Below are positions 61,943 to 64,000 of a stretch of 64,000 bases of DNA, one piece after another. How positions within the stretch are numbered: position 1 is the first letter of the stretch; each line of letters begins with the position of its first letter. Both the position numbers and the translations under genes were made by a program. The notes below the pieces were generated by a model, which searched no databases, was not told the DNA's origin, and saw only the letters and a list, made by a program, of their open reading frames with translations. The stretch comes from Mucilaginibacter terrenus (GTDB lineage: Bacteria > Bacteroidota > Bacteroidia > Sphingobacteriales > Sphingobacteriaceae): contig NZ_QWDE01000005.1 in the NCBI RefSeq assembly GCF_003432065.1, positions 119,883 through 183,882 on the forward strand, given 5' to 3'.

Positions 61943-62401
61943 CTACTCCTTAAAAGCTTCGGTCATCATCTGCTGCAGGTCGGCCTGGTGCATTTGTACG
62001 GCCTGGCGGCCAAGGTCGGCGCTCTTTTCCATTAGCACGGGCTGCTTTTGTACAAACTTGGCCCCTAGCGGGCTGCGGTAAAAGGCAGCAAGGTCCTTCA
62101 GTTCTTTTTCGGTGAACTGCTGCGCATAAAGGCTGGCCATCTGGTCTTTAATGGTTGCCCAGCTTACATATTTGGTTACAAAGGTGTTCATCACCTCTAT
62201 AAACTTGGTGCGTTTATCTTCGGGTACCGATGCGCTGGCTTGTTTAAGCATTACGGTAATCCCCGATTTGAATTGCGTTTCGGACTGCGAGGCTACCAGT
62301 ACATCTTCTGCCGCTTTTAACTGTGCGGGCGTTACTGCGGGAGTTTGTGCTTTTGCCGCGATGCAAAACAGCAGGCAGGCCATCAGGAGTTTAAATTTCA
62401 T
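61943..62401 (-). CDS. DUF2059 periplasmic protein
   Basis: 152 residues from ATG 62401 with a signal peptide (about 1-19). The DUF2059 domain (about 90-140) has the typical YAQQFTEKELKDLAAFYRSPLGAKFVQKQP. The family function is unknown. It starts three bases beyond the NagX-like stop, so the two are co-transcribed. Confidence 0.9.
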   Translation of the reverse strand: MKFKLLMACLLFCIAAKAQTPAVTPAQLKAAEDVLVASQSETQFKSGITVMLKQASASVPEDKRTKFIEVMNTFVTKYVSWATIKDQMASLYAQQFTEKELKDLAAFYRSPLGAKFVQKQPVLMEKSADLGRQAVQMHQADLQQMMTEAFKE

Positions 62402-62403
62402 CA

Positions 62404-63516
62404 CTAAATCTTTATAAATATTTTCCTAAGATAGAATATCCACATCACCAGCCATAGTATCGCTACAATAAAAATGGCACCCAGCAGCGAGGCATTTACC
62501 GGGCTGAAGTACGGCTGAAAAAGCGTTTGATAGATGGATTTATCGCCCAGCTTAATCAGATTTAAATAATGCGGAATAAAGCCCGAAAGCACATAGGCCG
62601 TTATGGCATTGGTGCCAAACACCACAAAGGGGTAAGTGAAACGTTTATAGCCCTGCACATCTATCAGCCAGAAACACATCGCCAGTGTTATGGTGGCCAG
62701 TCCGCCGGTGTACAGCACAAAAGAGCTTGTCCACAAGGCTTTGTTTATGGGGAAGAAAAGGTCCCACACCAGCGCGGCAACAACAGCAATAACGCCGTAA
62801 GTGAACATCCAGGTGGTTTTTATGGTATCGTCGCGGTCCCTACGTTTCAGCCAGGTGCCTACCCGTATGCCAAACAGCCCGGTGGCAATTGCGGGCAGCG
62901 TGCCCAGCAGGCCTTCGGGGTCCCACGTGTGCGAGGAACGCCAGAGGTGGTCGGGCGTAAGCAAGGTGCGGTCTACCCAGGCGCCCAGGTTGGTTTCAGG
63001 TTCCAGGTTGGCGTAGCCTACACCGGGCACCGGTACAAGGGTCATGAGCAGGTAGTAACCTACCAGTGCTATTACAAATATCCAGTCTCGCGTTTTTTGT
63101 GAAGTTTTGAGGTAAAGCACGGTGCAGATAAAATACACCATAGCAATGCGCGGCAATACACCGGGCAGCCGCAGCTTACCCAAGTCAAAGTTCCAGCGGA
63201 GGATCATTTGAGTACACCAGGTAATCAGCATCAGGATAACCATGCGGCGCAGGGCGGTCAGTATCATCTTCGACTGGTTCTCTCCGGATGCCTTGCGGCT
63301 TTCCATGGCGTAAACGATGGATACACCCACCATAAACAGGAAGAAGGGGAAAACCAGATCGGTAGGGGTGCAGCCGTTCCATACCGAGTGTTCCAGCGGC
63401 GCGTAGATGTGGCCCCAGTCGCCGGGGTCGTTCACCAGTATCATAAAGGCAATGGTAGCACCGCGAAAAACGTCGAGGGAGAGCAGGCGCTTAGGTTTGA
63501 TGGTTGTTGCAGACAT
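62404..63516 (-). CDS. NagX-like membrane acetyltransferase (DUF5009/heparan-alpha-glucosaminide N-acetyltransferase family)
   Basis: 370 residues with about ten TM helices. The N-terminal signature RLLSLDVFRGATIAFMILVN and DLVFPFFLFMVGVS identify the family related to human HGSNAT. Conserved H in LEHSVWNGCTP is the likely catalytic region. It is thought to acetylate amino sugars across the membrane in GlcNAc catabolism. It is preceded by the unusual repeat-rich region 63605-63915, which may hold its operators. Confidence 0.9.
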   Translation of the reverse strand: MSATTIKPKRLLSLDVFRGATIAFMILVNDPGDWGHIYAPLEHSVWNGCTPTDLVFPFFLFMVGVSIVYAMESRKASGENQSKMILTALRRMVILMLITWCTQMILRWNFDLGKLRLPGVLPRIAMVYFICTVLYLKTSQKTRDWIFVIALVGYYLLMTLVPVPGVGYANLEPETNLGAWVDRTLLTPDHLWRSSHTWDPEGLLGTLPAIATGLFGIRVGTWLKRRDRDDTIKTTWMFTYGVIAVVAALVWDLFFPINKALWTSSFVLYTGGLATITLAMCFWLIDVQGYKRFTYPFVVFGTNAITAYVLSGFIPHYLNLIKLGDKSIYQTLFQPYFSPVNASLLGAIFIVAILWLVMWIFYLRKIFIKI

Positions 63517-63919
63517 CCGTTTTACAAATTGGTGCTGTAATATAGATAATGCCCGCCTAAAAATTAAAGTTTTTAGCGCAGCGGGATTATGCTGCTATTA
63601 CTTTCATGTAAGATGTTACAAACCGTGTGGTTTTTGCAGGTTTTGGATCGGGTGGAAATCAGTGCCGTGATGATACAGTAAGTGCGGCATTTTGCCTGGT
63701 GAAACTGTAACATCGTGTTACAGCGATGAAACGGGGCAATGTTGCCAAGTGCTTGTGATACAGTTGGTTGGCAAAACAGCCATTTCAGGCAAACTGTATC
63801 ATGGTTCCAAAAACTGTAACACGGGTTTTTGTTAAAACTATGTATCACAGCTTCTTAACTGTTTTTCGACCCGAAAAAGTGTAACAGGTGTAACACGCGC
63901 GCGTGTTACACCTGTGGTG
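63517..63919. other. Repeat-dense region upstream of the NagX-like gene
   Basis: 403 bases between the unidentified gene at the window end and nagX-like. It contains no ORF but at least three inverted repeats and several TGTAAC and GATACAGT words (next entry). Confidence 0.6.
63605..63915. promoter_or_regulatory. Array of TGTAAC/GATACAGT palindromes
   Basis: CTGTAACA-TCG-TGTTACAG (63705-63723) is a perfect 8+8 palindrome. TGATACAGTT (63756-63765) and AACTGTATCA (63792-63801) form a 10+10 inverted repeat. CAGGTGTAACACGCG (63885-63899) and CGCGTGTTACACCTG (63900-63914) form a perfect 30-base palindrome. Extra TGTAAC or TGTTAC copies occur near 63612, 63815 and 63880, and TGATACAGTA near 63670. 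This density is unusual and suggests multiple binding sites for one regulator or a structured DNA element. Confidence 0.6.
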
Positions 63920-64000
63920 TTAGAACTTATACCTGACGAAAGCCTCCATGGCAGCGTATTCGGCCATACCCAGCTTATCGTAGTTCTGCGCGGTTTCGCG
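63920..64000 (-). CDS. C-terminus of an unidentified protein
   Basis: The frame is open from the window edge to TAA at 63920-63922, giving 26 residues (ETAQNYDKLGMAEYAAMEAF, then VRYKF). Too short to assign a family. It is transcribed toward the NagX-like gene. Confidence 0.5.
   Translation of the reverse strand, partial: RETAQNYDKLGMAEYAAMEAFVRYKF

Noticed and set aside
62569..63102. 177-codon plus-strand ORF inside the NagX-like gene
   Set aside because: It is antisense to a conserved membrane protein; composition (Gly/His/Gln/Arg) is that of a shadow frame.
1..64000. tRNA, rRNA or complete insertion sequence
   Set aside because: I looked through the intergenic regions and saw no cloverleaf, rRNA core or transposase with terminal repeats; a covariance-model scan would be decisive.

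Overview
The window reads as chromosomal DNA of a Bacteroidota bacterium, most likely family Sphingobacteriaceae (Mucilaginibacter/Pedobacter-like). The reasons are the protein families present (DUF2911, DUF6249, PIG-L deacetylase with a sodium:solute symporter, GapN of the Gram-negative type, heme oxygenase with bacteriophytochrome), Bacteroidota-type -7 boxes (TAnnTTTG) before many genes, and weak Shine-Dalgarno signals. No rRNA, tRNA, CRISPR array or intact insertion sequence was seen.

Layout. 1-341: tail of a PAS/HisKA protein. 488-2368: an SPFH/flotillin-like gene cut by one in-frame TAA. 2650-11360: housekeeping genes (pfkA, a split DsbD system, birA, rsfS, ftsH, a LUD protein, a metallophosphoesterase). 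11758-14284: a signalling module of unknown protein, 7-TM protein, NarL-type kinase and response regulator with nested overlaps. 14314-15384: radical SAM protein. 15388-17494: a compact, AT-richer restriction-modification pair (5mC methyltransferase plus DUF4928 protein). 17659-24366: zinc-ribbon protein and Nif3, a kinase with a DinB protein, an ECF sigma/anti-sigma pair opposite a DUF6249 protein, a probable small RNA, and a DUF2911 protein. 24425-29043: symporter cluster including a 41-residue membrane microprotein, then a PIG-L deacetylase.

29247-33856 is a TetR-TolC-EmrA-EmrB efflux operon with a clear palindromic operator on the -7 box. 34123-35393 is a peroxide-defence pair (AhpD-like and AhpC). 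35541-37263 is MarR plus an MFS exporter. 37546-48478 is one leftward block holding glucokinase, almost the whole pentose phosphate pathway and GapN: ppgK-like, tkt, rpiA, tal, HAD phosphatase, gnd, zwf, pgl, gapN. 48782-52670 is a GH3 glycosidase with a carboxylesterase. 53016-55792 is heme oxygenase and bacteriophytochrome, tail to tail. 55995-57842 is an M1 peptidase.

57957-61836 is the most unusual stretch: small hypothetical genes (two broken by single-base frameshifts) separated by copies of a shared inverted-repeat spacer and ending in a PIN-domain protein. It looks like a recombining accessory locus. 61943-63516 holds DUF2059 and a NagX-like membrane acetyltransferase. Its upstream region (63605-63915) carries a dense array of TGTAAC and GATACAGT inverted repeats. 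The window ends in the C-terminus of an unidentified gene.
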